A stretch of 38,031 nt of DNA. It comes from a virus. The translations under genes were made by a program, and so were the position numbers. The notes beneath the pieces are model-generated. The model was not told the DNA's origin. It saw only the letters and a list, made by a program, of their open reading frames with translations, and made no database searches. Below, piece by piece: positions 14,781-23,510 of this stretch (position 1 is the stretch's first letter; every line of letters begins with the position of its first letter). The stretch lies in the IMG/VR virus record IMGVR_UViG_3300009502_000113, positions 1 to 38,031 of that record; one strand, 5' to 3'.

Positions 14781-15126
14781 ATTTTATGAAAATCCTTTTA
14801 GGGATTATTTGGTAATGTCGTTAGTACATGGTATTGATGTATCTGAGAAAAGATTTAAAAACGAAATTGATAATACATTTGCATATATTTTGGAAAACGT
14901 TTTGAATGATCCGAAAGATGTACTATATTTGGACTTTAAAATACAAAAGAAGAAAAATTATTATAAGATTATTGGTAAAAATGCTATTTCATCTATTTGG
15001 CTGTCAGGTATCTTACCAAGAGATGTTGATACCGTCATGGAAGACAATAAGTTTATTATTGGTGACAAAGAATATTCTTACAATAAAAAAACAAACGAAT
15101 TGAAATATAAATTAGTAAAAAATTAA
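14764..15126 (+). CDS. Hypothetical protein upstream of DNA polymerase, 120 aa
   Basis: I do not recognise a family. It is a soluble basic protein with an apparently helical N-terminal half (YLVMSLVHGIDVSEKRF, NTFAYILENVLND) and a beta-rich C-terminal half (VLYLDFKIQKKKNYYKIIGKN, KFIIGDKEYSYN). It begins within the 3' end of the homing endonuclease gene and ends 2 nt before the polymerase start, so it is probably co-translated with both. The location suggests a replication accessory role, for instance a polymerase or helicase partner. This is inference from context only. Confidence 0.55.
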   Translation: MGSTYKFYENPFRDYLVMSLVHGIDVSEKRFKNEIDNTFAYILENVLNDPKDVLYLDFKIQKKKNYYKIIGKNAISSIWLSGILPRDVDTVMEDNKFIIGDKEYSYNKKTNELKYKLVKN

Positions 15127-15128
15127 TA

Positions 15129-18100
15129 ATGGATAACGTAAATGTATTGGGGGAAATAAAAAGTTTTTTAGAAGGTTACAACAACGACCTAAAATATCTT
15201 GTAAATGTTGAAACTGATCCTCGTAATTGTATTGCTGAATGTGTTATACACGAACCAAACAAAGACCCCAGAATTCAAAAAATACGTTACGAACCTTTCA
15301 TGTATATGAAGGATTTATCTAAACTTAATATTAATTTATATAATGGTCAGAATGAAGAATATGTAGATAGACTAAAAATTAAAAAAGGCATTACAATCAC
15401 CAAACTAAAAACTGGTAATCAAAAAAGATTAGTAAATGGATATTGTTATAAAATAACAAGTTCTAAGTCTTATAATGAGATTGTTAACTTTTTAAAAGAA
15501 GGCGGTATTAATCCATATGAAAAGGCGGTAGATTCTGATGACAATTTTCTTAGAGATGAAAAAGGAAAATTTGTCTACCCAAATCGTGATATTTTTTATT
15601 CTCCAAGAACAACCGAACAATTCTTTATTTCAAACCAAACAAGATTATATAAAGGTTTTGAAGAATATAAAAATGTTCATAAATTAACATTCGACATTGA
15701 GACAACTGGTTTAAGATTTCAAATATCAAGAATGTTTGCAATTGGTGTTAGAGATAATCGTGGCTTTGAAACAATACTTGAAGTAGATAAGTTAGATGAC
15801 GATGAAGCTGAAGCAAGATTAATACAAGATTTTTTTAATTTAATTGATATTAAAAAACCTGCTGTAATTTCTGGATATAATTCAGAAATGTTTGATTTTG
15901 AATTTATTTTGGGTAGAGCAAAAATGCTTAAGGTTGACATAGAAAAGTTACCACAAGGACTTAAAACAGACTCAAAATTAAACAGAAGGGGTGGGACTAG
16001 TGTGAAATATGGAAATACGGCAGATTCTTATACTGCCACTGAAATGTGGGGTTATTCTATTATTGACATTATGCATGCTGTTAAAAAAAGAATGGCGGTA
16101 AATAGTGATATAAAAGAAAGTAAGTTAAAATATGTTGCAAAATTCGAAAAGATTGCAAAACCGAATAGAACATATATAAAAGGCGAAGATAATTCTATTG
16201 GTAAGTTTTATGCTGAAAATAAAATATTTTTGGTCAATGAAACAAATGAATATATTCAAGTGCCAAATGATTACCAAGATACCGCAAAAAAACTTTATGT
16301 TCTTCAAGGAAATAAAGATAGAATAGGTGAGGAAGAGTATAAAACGCTTAGAAAAAAATATTTAGATGAAGACATAACATTTGTTGATTGGTTAAAGAAA
16401 AGTCCTTTACCAAAAGGAAATGTTAGCTTCATGGGTGGTAAAAAGTTGGTTAAACAATATCTATTGGATGACTTATGGGAAACTGAACAGGTTGATGAGT
16501 TATACAATCAATCATCGTTTATGTTGGCTAAAATTGTTCCTACCACATACCAACGTGTTTGTACTATGGGTACTGCATCTATTTGGAATTTGTTAATGAC
16601 TGCGTGGAGTTATGAAAACAATTTAGCTATTCCACATCCAGATAAGGCAGATAGATTTTCTGGTGGCTTGGCAAGATGTTATAAAGTTGGATTTACAAAA
16701 AGAAGTAAGAAGATTGACTATGCGTCACTATACCCAATGATTCAATTGGATAATGATGTGTTCCCAATGTTTGATATAACAAACGTATTAAAAAAATTAT
16801 TACTTTATCTCACAACCACACGTAACATTTACAAGAAAATTGCAAATGGAGGTAGATTAAAAGAGCAAGAAATTTCATTGTTAAGAGAAATTGATCCCGA
16901 TATACACGTTAAATATATTAACAATAGTTTAACATCTGCAGATATTGCAATGTGTGAGGTAAAACAGTTACCTATCAAAATTTTGAATAACTCTTTATTC
17001 GGTGCTTTGGGTTCGGCAATATCATTTAATTGGTCAGATAATGTCTGTGCAGCTAGAATTACATGTACAGGCAGGTTACATTTAAGACATGCCATTGATT
17101 GGTTTACTAATTATGGGTGTGTTGCATTGCTTGCTGTAACTGATGGTATAAACTTTAATTATCCTGAGAAAACTAAAATTAGGGTTACTGATGATGGTGT
17201 AAATGATGGTGTAAATGATGGAGTAAGTGAGGGAGTAATTGAAGAAATGTGGCAGTATAATGGTAAGATTGGTTTAAATGCACTTATTGAAAAATATAAC
17301 AAAGAAGAAATGCCTTCTGAATATATGTCTGTTGACGATGACGGAGACTCGATTTCAAGTTTAAATCTTTCACGTATTAATTACGCATCCTTATCATTGG
17401 CTAAAGATAAAAAGACTGGTGAGATGAAAGAAAAGATCAAACTAACAGGCAATACAATCAAGTCTAAAACAATGCCAGAATATATTGAAGAATTTATCGA
17501 TAAAGGATTGAATATGATTCTTCATGGTCAAGGAAAAGAATTTGTTGACTATTATTATGATTATTGTGATGATATTCGTTACATGCAAATTCCATTGAAA
17601 AAGATTGCAAGTAAGAGCAGAATAAAAACTACGTTAAGCGCATATAAGAAAAGAGGTAACGATAAAAATGGAAGAGAAAAGGGCAAACAAGCACATATGG
17701 AATTATTAATTGAAAAGAGAAATGCAATTGCAGAAGAACTTTTTGATAAACATAAACATACTTTAGACCCAAAATATCTTAACAAAGAATTAACAATTGA
17801 AACCAAAACAAAACTAATTTCTAATTACATGCCCCCTGAACCTGATTTAGATAGTATGGTATATTATGTTAATTCAGGCTATAAAAAGGCACATGGAGAC
17901 TCAAGTGTTATTATGGATGATGTTACAGGTAAAGAAAGATTTAGTGCAACATTAATTAGTGCCGAAGATTTACTTGAAAATCCTAATATGACAGGTAAAT
18001 ATAATTATAACAAATATTTGGCAGCATTTAATGAACGTGTCGAATCGTTATTAGTTGGATTCGAACCTGAAGTACAAAAGAAAATTTTAGTTAAAATTGC

Positions 18101-18662
18101 AAAGAAAAATATTGATAAGGGGGATGTTAAAATAGAGATTGGTGATTTGATTAAAGAGGGTTTCGGTCCAGATGAATTAACACTGAAAAACTTCGACAAT
18201 GATAATTACGATGAATCAATGCACCTAGAAGAAATGGAAGTTGATTTTTGGAATAAAACTGGTTATGACCCAAGAAAAATATGGGATGGATTTAAATTGC
18301 ACGAAGAATATAAAGTTTATTATGAAATATACGAGAATGCTTTAAATCATTTAAATGAAATGATGACCAAAAATAATAAACCTAGAATTAAATCAATAAA
18401 CGATAATTATAAGAATGGTGACTTTGTTTTAATTAAGGATGGTAGTGAATACCATGTTGCAGCATATAATGGAGAATATATGCAAATCGTCAGAGAAAAT
18501 GTTCAAGTGCCTAAAAGTGAAATTGAATTGGAATTAGATAGAATTAGAGAAGAAAAAGATAGAAAAATTGAGGAATTAAGAGTTAGTGAGTTAACAACAA
18601 AAACCGATAGAGAGATATTTTTAGAATCACAATCAGAAAAAAGAATAAAATATTTCATATAA
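15129..18662 (+). CDS. Family B DNA polymerase
   Basis: This is the replicative DNA polymerase with 3'-5' exonuclease. The exonuclease motif DIETTG is at ~188-193, and the NSEMFDFE stretch at ~250-258. Polymerase motif A is DYASLYPMI starting at D530, motif B is KILNNSLFGALGS at ~617-629, and motif C is VTDG with catalytic D672; the usual first Asp of D-T-D is Val670. A thumb-type K-G pattern (KIKLTGNTIKSK) follows at ~765. Four 12-bp repeats (GVND, GVND, GVSE, GVIE) lie at 17196-17243. At 1177 aa it is longer than T4 gp43 (898 aa). The TAA at 18660 is followed in the same frame by 55 further sense codons, so the C terminus may be truncated. Confidence 0.9.
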   Translation: MDNVNVLGEIKSFLEGYNNDLKYLVNVETDPRNCIAECVIHEPNKDPRIQKIRYEPFMYMKDLSKLNINLYNGQNEEYVDRLKIKKGITITKLKTGNQKRLVNGYCYKITSSKSYNEIVNFLKEGGINPYEKAVDSDDNFLRDEKGKFVYPNRDIFYSPRTTEQFFISNQTRLYKGFEEYKNVHKLTFDIETTGLRFQISRMFAIGVRDNRGFETILEVDKLDDDEAEARLIQDFFNLIDIKKPAVISGYNSEMFDFEFILGRAKMLKVDIEKLPQGLKTDSKLNRRGGTSVKYGNTADSYTATEMWGYSIIDIMHAVKKRMAVNSDIKESKLKYVAKFEKIAKPNRTYIKGEDNSIGKFYAENKIFLVNETNEYIQVPNDYQDTAKKLYVLQGNKDRIGEEEYKTLRKKYLDEDITFVDWLKKSPLPKGNVSFMGGKKLVKQYLLDDLWETEQVDELYNQSSFMLAKIVPTTYQRVCTMGTASIWNLLMTAWSYENNLAIPHPDKADRFSGGLARCYKVGFTKRSKKIDYASLYPMIQLDNDVFPMFDITNVLKKLLLYLTTTRNIYKKIANGGRLKEQEISLLREIDPDIHVKYINNSLTSADIAMCEVKQLPIKILNNSLFGALGSAISFNWSDNVCAARITCTGRLHLRHAIDWFTNYGCVALLAVTDGINFNYPEKTKIRVTDDGVNDGVNDGVSEGVIEEMWQYNGKIGLNALIEKYNKEEMPSEYMSVDDDGDSISSLNLSRINYASLSLAKDKKTGEMKEKIKLTGNTIKSKTMPEYIEEFIDKGLNMILHGQGKEFVDYYYDYCDDIRYMQIPLKKIASKSRIKTTLSAYKKRGNDKNGREKGKQAHMELLIEKRNAIAEELFDKHKHTLDPKYLNKELTIETKTKLISNYMPPEPDLDSMVYYVNSGYKKAHGDSSVIMDDVTGKERFSATLISAEDLLENPNMTGKYNYNKYLAAFNERVESLLVGFEPEVQKKILVKIAKKNIDKGDVKIEIGDLIKEGFGPDELTLKNFDNDNYDESMHLEEMEVDFWNKTGYDPRKIWDGFKLHEEYKVYYEIYENALNHLNEMMTKNNKPRIKSINDNYKNGDFVLIKDGSEYHVAAYNGEYMQIVRENVQVPKSEIELELDRIREEKDRKIEELRVSELTTKTDREIFLESQSEKRIKYFI
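17196..17243 (+). repeat. Four 12-bp tandem units inside polymerase
   Basis: GGTGTAAATGAT occurs twice exactly (17196-17207 and 17208-17219), followed by two diverged units (17220-17243). They encode GVND, GVND, GVSE and GVIE, a short acidic insertion ~20 residues after motif C. Confidence 0.8.
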
Positions 18663-18830
18663 TTCAAACAAAAATTCGGAATTCCGCTTGTTGCAACAAT
18701 GGGACAAGTATTCAACGAAATTGAAAATTCAAGTAATGTCTTTGAAGACTATGTTGCAGAACAAGACGGTGAGGTTGAGAATAAAGCAGTGGAATATTTT
18801 GATGGTGATATTGATGACGATGCTTATTAA
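18663..18830 (+). pseudogene. In-frame continuation of the DNA polymerase after its TAA (possible lost C-terminal tail)
   Basis: Directly after the stop at 18660-18662 the same frame continues without a stop to a TAA at 18828-18830. The encoded stretch starts FKQKFGIPLVATMGQVF and ends in an acidic tail (FDGDIDDDAY). Coding character is good and the distance to the next promoter-like site is short, as expected for a true gene end. Options are: a stop mutation or sequencing error that cut off the polymerase tail, translational readthrough, or a separate 43-aa gene from the ATG at 18699. I favour a formerly or actually continuous 1232-aa polymerase. In T4 the polymerase C terminus binds the sliding clamp, so loss would matter. 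Confidence 0.5.
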
Positions 18831-18839
18831 CAATTTATA

Positions 18840-18848
18840 GTATTTATA
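18840..18848 (+). promoter_or_regulatory. GTATTTATA putative phage late promoter
   Basis: The motif ends 15 nt before the ATG at 18864, at the junction of the replication block and the accessory/cargo block. Confidence 0.6.
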
Positions 18849-18863
18849 TAAAATGATATTATT

Positions 18864-19481
18864 ATGAATATAACAAAAAAAGACCTATTTGAGATAATTG
18901 ACTCAAACGGAGAATTAATAGGCAATAATGCCATTCCCACAACAGGTGCTGATTTAGAATCACAAGCAAATAATACAACAGACTATAACGCTAAGATTGG
19001 TACTCAGCCATTCCGATATGACATGCTCGGAAGATTTGGCTTTTCAATGATGCCATTCATGGAGGGAAAGGAAGATCAAAGTGAAAATGAGCTTTTGAAT
19101 GAGCTGGGTGAGTTGATGTATGATAGATATGTTGAAATTCTAAGGTTCTATTATAAAAACCCAAATAAGTTGAAATCTGATTATCGTAAAATTTCTGATG
19201 GTGATAGTGATGTTAATAAAGAAGTTAATTCTGAATATGCTAACAAGATAATGAAAATTGTTGTTAAACACTTTGAAAATGCGTTTAAACAACCAGAACA
19301 GATAGACGAAGCTAATGTGGTTGAAGATAAGATGGTTAATAGTAAAAAAGAAGATGAGATTAGTAAGAAGAGTAATGATAATGATTTTACCGAAAAGAGA
19401 TTAGAAAAGATTGCTGGTTTAATAAATAAGCTAGATAAAGAAGATATTAATAAACTCAAAAATTTATTGGAGATTGGGTAA
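18864..19481 (+). CDS. Conserved phage protein, possible capsid cargo, 205 aa
   Basis: The function is unknown. The N-terminal ~25 residues (ITKKDLFEIIDSNGELIGNN) are followed by a low-complexity polar segment, then helices (residues ~75-105, ~115-145) and a C-terminal Lys/Glu-rich helical tail (EKRLEKIAGLINKLDKEDINKLKN). IDE followed by Ala occurs at residues 147-149 between the folded part and the tail. This is the (L/I)xE pattern cleaved by T4-type prohead proteases. It is the first gene after a late-type promoter, in a block of proteins sharing such motifs, so I infer a virion-internal or head-associated protein. Its stop overlaps the next ATG by one base (TAATG). Confidence 0.5.
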   Translation: MNITKKDLFEIIDSNGELIGNNAIPTTGADLESQANNTTDYNAKIGTQPFRYDMLGRFGFSMMPFMEGKEDQSENELLNELGELMYDRYVEILRFYYKNPNKLKSDYRKISDGDSDVNKEVNSEYANKIMKIVVKHFENAFKQPEQIDEANVVEDKMVNSKKEDEISKKSNDNDFTEKRLEKIAGLINKLDKEDINKLKNLLEIG

Positions 19482-20821
19482 TGGAAGGCAATGAAATTAA
19501 TAAAAGTCATAACACACAATCGACTATTGGCAATGAAAAAAGAAGATTAACCAATTTGAGTAGATGTGGTGTTATTACCAATTTATTGCATGATGATACT
19601 AGAAAAAAGATTAAGGAAACAAACTTGAGAATATTTGGGGCTGTGCATAATTCTCAATCCGAAATAATTAAAGAAAAAAAGAAACAAACGAATTTAAAAA
19701 ATTGTGGCGTTGAATGTAATTTAATGTCAGATGAATTTAAAATAAAAAGTAAAATCACAACGCTTGAAAAATATGGTGTTGAACACACATCACTATCGCT
19801 AGAAATTAGAAAAAAACAATGTGTTACTAAAAGAAAAAATAAAATAATTGAATTTGCAACACATTTAGGTATTGATGTTGAAAACATTTTACATGATGGA
19901 GATATGTTAACAGTTAATAATTATTGTAATCTTCACAATACTTTTAACATAACCATAAATCAATTTCATCAAAGAAGATTTAAGTATGATAATAAAATCT
20001 GTACAAAATGCTACCCAATGAAGAAACAAAATTCTGGTTCTGAAATTGAACTCAAAAATTTTGTTAAATCGTTAAATTTTAAACAAAATAACAACAATAA
20101 GAAAATTTTGGGCGATAGGTTTGAAATTGATATATTTTTACCTGAGAATAATTTAGCAATTGAGTTTGATGGTCTTTATTGGCATTCCACTGTTTATAAA
20201 AATAGTAATTATCATTTAAATAAAACTGAGGAATGCGAAAAACAGGGTATTCAATTAATACATGTATTTGAAGATGATTGGACATATAGAAAAGAAACCG
20301 TTAAATCAATAATTAAATCTACTTTAGGTATATTTGATTATAATATATTTGCATTTAAATGCACAGCCATTGAAATAGACGGTAAAACATCTTCCGAATT
20401 TTTAAATCAGAACCATATTCAAGAAAAAATAGATACAATAATTAACATTGGGTTAATATACGAAAATGAGTTGGTTAGTTTAATGTGCCTTGATTTAATT
20501 AATGGTGAATATGAGTTATTGAGGGTTTGTAATAGGCTTAATACTAGAGTAATGGGTGGTGAAGTAAAACAACTGAGTTATTTTATTGAAAAATATAACC
20601 CCAAATCAATATTAACGTCCGTTGATAGGAGATATTCAAATGGTGGATATTTAAAACAAATTGGTTTTGATTTTGTTGAAAACACCGAACCGAATTGTTG
20701 GCACTTTAATACAAATGAATTAATTAGAGGAAAAATACCTTCTGAAAATCAAGAAGAGCACAAAGGAAGATTTTTAAGTATTTATGACTGTGGTGAAATG
20801 AAATTCAGATTAAAATTATAA
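19481..20821 (+). CDS. Homing endonuclease, Hef-like with NUMOD-type repeats and Vsr-like nuclease domain, 446 aa
   Basis: Residues ~20-110 hold four short repeats of the type (T)NLxxCGVxxNLxxDxxxKxK or TLEKYGVEHTSLS, a DNA-binding module typical of Hef-like phage homing endonucleases. Residues ~185-280 contain a Vsr/PD-(D/E)XK-like core: FEIDIFLPENNLAIEFDGLYWHS, then EECEKQGIQLIHVFEDDW. The C-terminal ~160 residues (including VNRLNTRVMGGEVKQLSYFI-like, LTSVDRRYSNGGYLKQIGF) resemble the accessory domain of the same class. It overlaps the preceding stop by one base and ends 4 nt before the Nudix gene, so it appears inserted into an operon between two cargo-type genes. Confidence 0.8.
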   Translation: MEGNEINKSHNTQSTIGNEKRRLTNLSRCGVITNLLHDDTRKKIKETNLRIFGAVHNSQSEIIKEKKKQTNLKNCGVECNLMSDEFKIKSKITTLEKYGVEHTSLSLEIRKKQCVTKRKNKIIEFATHLGIDVENILHDGDMLTVNNYCNLHNTFNITINQFHQRRFKYDNKICTKCYPMKKQNSGSEIELKNFVKSLNFKQNNNNKKILGDRFEIDIFLPENNLAIEFDGLYWHSTVYKNSNYHLNKTEECEKQGIQLIHVFEDDWTYRKETVKSIIKSTLGIFDYNIFAFKCTAIEIDGKTSSEFLNQNHIQEKIDTIINIGLIYENELVSLMCLDLINGEYELLRVCNRLNTRVMGGEVKQLSYFIEKYNPKSILTSVDRRYSNGGYLKQIGFDFVENTEPNCWHFNTNELIRGKIPSENQEEHKGRFLSIYDCGEMKFRLKL

Positions 20822-20825
20822 ACTA

Positions 20826-21602
20826 ATGGCAAACCAAGAACTATATAATAAATCATATTCTGTGCCCTCTGATGTGTTAAAATACATACAGGCGACCTTG
20901 GTATCCAATCCTAATGGTGATGGGGTAAAAAGGGCTAAATTTATGCTTAAAAACGGTGCATTAACATATCAAGCGTTGAAGAGATTAAAGAATTTTTTTG
21001 ATTACTTTAATTCACAAACTGGAGATAAAGCACAATATGCTTTAGCTGGTGGTGATTTAATGAAAGGATTTATTGAGAGGACGTTAAATGCCGATAGAAA
21101 TGCTGTTAAAACATCTAAAGAAGTTAGACGTGATATAACAAGTAATCCAAATTCGGAATTAAAACCATATCAAACACCAAGATTAACCGAAGCTAAAAAA
21201 GAAGAATTAACAAAAAATGCAATTGCGGTTATTGTTAATGAAGATAACAAGATATTGTTATTGAAAAGAGCAGAAGAAAAGGACACTTGGATGCCACTAA
21301 AATGGGCGTTAGTTGGTGGTGGTGTTGAAAAGGGCGAGTCACCTGAAAAAGCCGTTAAAAGAGAAATTGAAGAAGAAACTGGTCTTGAAATTAAAAAATT
21401 TATCAATTCATTTGCTATTCAACGAAATAAAAAAAGCATTGAATACATATTTGTTTGTAGATATAAGGGTGAACTAACAGACATTACGTTAGATGGTGAA
21501 AATACAAATTATGGGTGGTTTGATATTCAAGAAATGAAATTTTTGGATACTGTACCTCATTTAATTGAATATATAACATTAGCTTTTAAAAGTTATGAAT
21601 AA
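20826..21602 (+). CDS. Nudix hydrolase fused to a phage N-terminal domain, 258 aa
   Basis: The C-terminal half (~128-258) is a Nudix hydrolase with a complete Nudix box GX5EX7REUXEEXGU: G165, E171, R179, E180, E183, E184, G186. Substrates could be nucleotide sugars, NAD-type dinucleotides, oxidised nucleotides or RNA caps; the sequence does not decide. The N-terminal ~120 residues (ANQELYNKSYSVPSDVL, KRAKFMLKNGALTYQALKR, FFDYFN) are an all-helical domain I recall from other phage proteins, of unknown role. The two are joined by a linker with LTE at 120-122 followed by Ala, a T4-type prohead-protease-like site. Cleavage would release the Nudix enzyme. An injected or capsid-packaged enzyme is therefore plausible. 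Confidence 0.8.
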   Translation: MANQELYNKSYSVPSDVLKYIQATLVSNPNGDGVKRAKFMLKNGALTYQALKRLKNFFDYFNSQTGDKAQYALAGGDLMKGFIERTLNADRNAVKTSKEVRRDITSNPNSELKPYQTPRLTEAKKEELTKNAIAVIVNEDNKILLLKRAEEKDTWMPLKWALVGGGVEKGESPEKAVKREIEEETGLEIKKFINSFAIQRNKKSIEYIFVCRYKGELTDITLDGENTNYGWFDIQEMKFLDTVPHLIEYITLAFKSYE

Positions 21603-21605
21603 AAC

Positions 21606-21614
21606 GTATTTATA
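21606..21614 (+). promoter_or_regulatory. GTATTTATA putative phage late promoter
   Basis: The motif ends 32 nt before the ATG at 21647, directly after the Nudix gene stop. Confidence 0.55.
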
Positions 21615-21646
21615 ATAAATAATAATTAAAATTTAAAATAAAAAAA

Positions 21647-21886
21647 ATGAGCAAATTAGAAGATTATAGTGCAGGATTCAGAAAAACCAATGTTGCTAGA
21701 AATCCTTATAATACCAATGATGAATATAATGCGGGTAATCCTGACGCATTGTCAACAGGTGATGAACAAGGTAAGGGTGAAGTAAACGGACAAATTGGTG
21801 GTGCTACTGATATTAAGGAAAGAAAAAAAGAAATTGTAAAAAATAAATATAATAGGGATAAAGAATATAACGCAGGCACTGCATAA
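21647..21886 (+). CDS. Small hydrophilic phage protein with internal repeat, 79 aa
   Basis: The protein is highly polar with no hydrophobic core, so it is probably disordered or part of an assembly. A repeated element (YNTNDEYNAG near residue 21 and YNRDKEYNAG near the C terminus) flanks a central segment (DALSTGDEQGKGEVNGQIGG). I recall similar proteins from uncultured marine T4-like phages but no function. It ends 1 nt before the next gene, so the two are coupled. A head-internal or connector-associated role is a guess. Confidence 0.5.
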   Translation: MSKLEDYSAGFRKTNVARNPYNTNDEYNAGNPDALSTGDEQGKGEVNGQIGGATDIKERKKEIVKNKYNRDKEYNAGTA

Positions 21887-21887
21887 T

Positions 21888-22757
21888 ATGAATATGTTAT
21901 CAGAAGTTAAAAAATTATTCGAAAATATTAAGTATTTCCGTCACCTTATAACTGAGAGTGTTGGTGAGGGTGATATTGAAAAATATCTTCAAAATCATGA
22001 ATATATTTATATTTATTATGGTGGTGACGAAAACAACAAGAGAGGTTATAGGACAATTAGACCATATGTGCTAGGTACTTCAAAGGCAGGTAATTTGGTT
22101 GTTAGGGCATGGCAAGACAGGGGGAAAAGTGTGAGCTTTAGTATGGGAAATCGTGGCGATGAACATGATTATTGGACTGATGATGGAAAGACAGTGCCCG
22201 GGTGGAGAATGTTCCGTCTCGATAAAATTGAAAAAATATACCCAACTGGTAAGAAGTTCAATAATACTGATGGTAGCGTAATGATACCACCAAAATATAA
22301 TGAGGGTTCTGATGCCAATATGACTAACATAATTGCATATGTTTCAACAGGTACAGAACCAGTTGAACCACCAGAAGTTACCTCACCAGAAGTTGCCAAA
22401 ACAAAAGCAAATAAATGGGATAATTTTACAAATGGAAATAAAAATAACCGTAAAATTAATTCCGAAGATGTTGTTAAATTACGTGATATTGCAAGTAGAG
22501 TGTATAAAGAAAAAATTGGGAGTTTCTTGGTTGTAATTAATAATAATAATGACTTTGAAATTATAAATGCAAAAAATAAAGATAAAGTTCCCGAAAATGC
22601 TGTTGTTGGTAGTCTAGCGAATCTTTATGATACATTGGTGAGAAAAACACCACCAGAAGATTTTTTTAGAAAAAGTAAAAATAAACTAGATAGTGAATTG
22701 AAAGAAAATAAACTTCCGTCAATTCCGTTTGAAAAGAAGACTTTTTTCAAACAATAA
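21888..22757 (+). CDS. WYL-like domain protein with a leader resembling a capsid-targeting peptide, 289 aa
   Basis: Residues 1-23 form a basic amphipathic stretch (MNMLSEVKKLFENIKYFRH) ending LITE followed by Ser24. This resembles the short N-terminal capsid-targeting peptides of T4 internal proteins, which are cut after (L/I)xE. Residues ~30-130 resemble a WYL beta-barrel (GYRTIRPYVLGTSKAGNLVV, then a W-R-x-F-R-L-D-K-I-E-K-I-Y-P-T-G run), a ligand- or nucleic-acid-sensing fold. The rest, ~165-289, is Lys/Asn-rich and has no recognised fold. No helix-turn-helix is present, so it is not a standard WYL repressor. I infer a packaged protein that senses or binds nucleic acid in the host; confidence in the fold is moderate. 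Confidence 0.55.
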   Translation: MNMLSEVKKLFENIKYFRHLITESVGEGDIEKYLQNHEYIYIYYGGDENNKRGYRTIRPYVLGTSKAGNLVVRAWQDRGKSVSFSMGNRGDEHDYWTDDGKTVPGWRMFRLDKIEKIYPTGKKFNNTDGSVMIPPKYNEGSDANMTNIIAYVSTGTEPVEPPEVTSPEVAKTKANKWDNFTNGNKNNRKINSEDVVKLRDIASRVYKEKIGSFLVVINNNNDFEIINAKNKDKVPENAVVGSLANLYDTLVRKTPPEDFFRKSKNKLDSELKENKLPSIPFEKKTFFKQ

Positions 22758-22758
22758 C

Positions 22759-22767
22759 GTATTTATA
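22759..22767 (+). promoter_or_regulatory. GTATTTATA putative phage late promoter
   Basis: The motif begins 1 nt after the WYL-like gene stop and ends 22 nt before the ATG at 22790. Confidence 0.55.
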
Positions 22768-22789
22768 AAAAATAGTAAAATTTTATAAA

Positions 22790-23452
22790 ATGGCTAAAGG
22801 TAATATTAATTTAAATATGCTCAAAGACGAGATTGAAAATCGTAGGAGTGGTAAAAATATTGTTTCATCCAGATTAGGTGAAAATGTTGGTTCAGGTCTT
22901 GCACCAAAAGATGTTTTTTTAAATGGTCTATTGGAAGCAATACACACTGGAAGAGAAACCGCATCAAGTTCGCTAATCAAAACTGTTGATAATAAGGTTG
23001 GTACAAAAAGGGGAGAATCAAGTAGATTGCAAATATCTGAAACAGCACAAGCTCCCCCAAGAATACCAATACCAACTAGTGAAAATTTTGACATGTCACC
23101 TGAGAGAGACGAGCAATTATATCGAGATATGGAATCTAGGAGAAAACAAACGTTGGCAGAATCAATTGAGGGATACTCAAAAATACCGTCAATGGGTGCA
23201 CCAATGCAAAATGGAGTGCCAATGCAAATTAATGAAGCATATTTAACTGAAAATGTAAAGAAAATTGTAAATAATTATTTGATCGAGAATTTCGGTCCTG
23301 TGGTCGAGGAAGCCATAAAAAGCACAATTATTGAAATGTATGCTGTTGATAGGATTAAAGAAGTTTTACATGAAAATAAAGATTTGGTGAAAACAATTGT
23401 TTTTGAAACCATTCGAGAGCTTCAAGCAAAAAGTAAAAATAAAGCGCAATAA
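22790..23452 (+). CDS. Putative head-internal protein with prohead-protease-like sites, 220 aa
   Basis: The function is not recognised. The first ~120 residues are polar and probably partly disordered (GNINLNMLKDEIENRRSGKN, then PPRIPIPTS). LAE followed by Ser occurs at residues 122-124, and INE followed by Ala at 147-149, then YLTE. These are classic spacings for T4-type prohead protease sites, (L/I)-x-E with A/S after it. The C-terminal ~70 residues (VKKIVNNYLIENFGPVVEEA, TIIEMYAVDRIKEVL) form a helical, probably coiled-coil domain. It ends in the stem of a terminator. A scaffold, core or internal head protein is the best guess. Confidence 0.55.
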   Translation: MAKGNINLNMLKDEIENRRSGKNIVSSRLGENVGSGLAPKDVFLNGLLEAIHTGRETASSSLIKTVDNKVGTKRGESSRLQISETAQAPPRIPIPTSENFDMSPERDEQLYRDMESRRKQTLAESIEGYSKIPSMGAPMQNGVPMQINEAYLTENVKKIVNNYLIENFGPVVEEAIKSTIIEMYAVDRIKEVLHENKDLVKTIVFETIRELQAKSKNKAQ

Positions 23453-23468
23453 CAATTGTGCTTTTTTT
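23441..23468 (+). terminator. Rho-independent-type terminator overlapping the gene end
   Basis: AAAGCGCAAT (23441-23450) pairs with ATTGTGCTTT (23455-23464), with one G-T pair and a 4-nt loop, and is followed by a run of T ending at 23468. The stop codon at 23450-23452 lies in the hairpin. Confidence 0.7.
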
Positions 23469-23480
23469 ATGGTTAATTCT

Positions 23481-23489
23481 GTATTTATG
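23481..23489 (+). promoter_or_regulatory. GTATTTATG, variant late-promoter motif
   Basis: It has one mismatch to GTATTTATA. It ends 21 nt before the ATG of the polyvalent protein and follows the terminator at 23441-23468. Confidence 0.45.
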
Positions 23490-23510
23490 TAATATTATAA
23501 TATTAAAAAT

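Noticed and set aside
18660-18662. Stop-codon recoding (TAA read as an amino acid) genome-wide
   Set aside because: Most genes end in TAA at sensible positions just before the next start, so TAA is a normal stop here.
21888-22757. WYL-like protein as a classical transcription repressor
   Set aside because: There is no helix-turn-helix upstream of the barrel-like region, and the N terminus looks like a cleavable leader.
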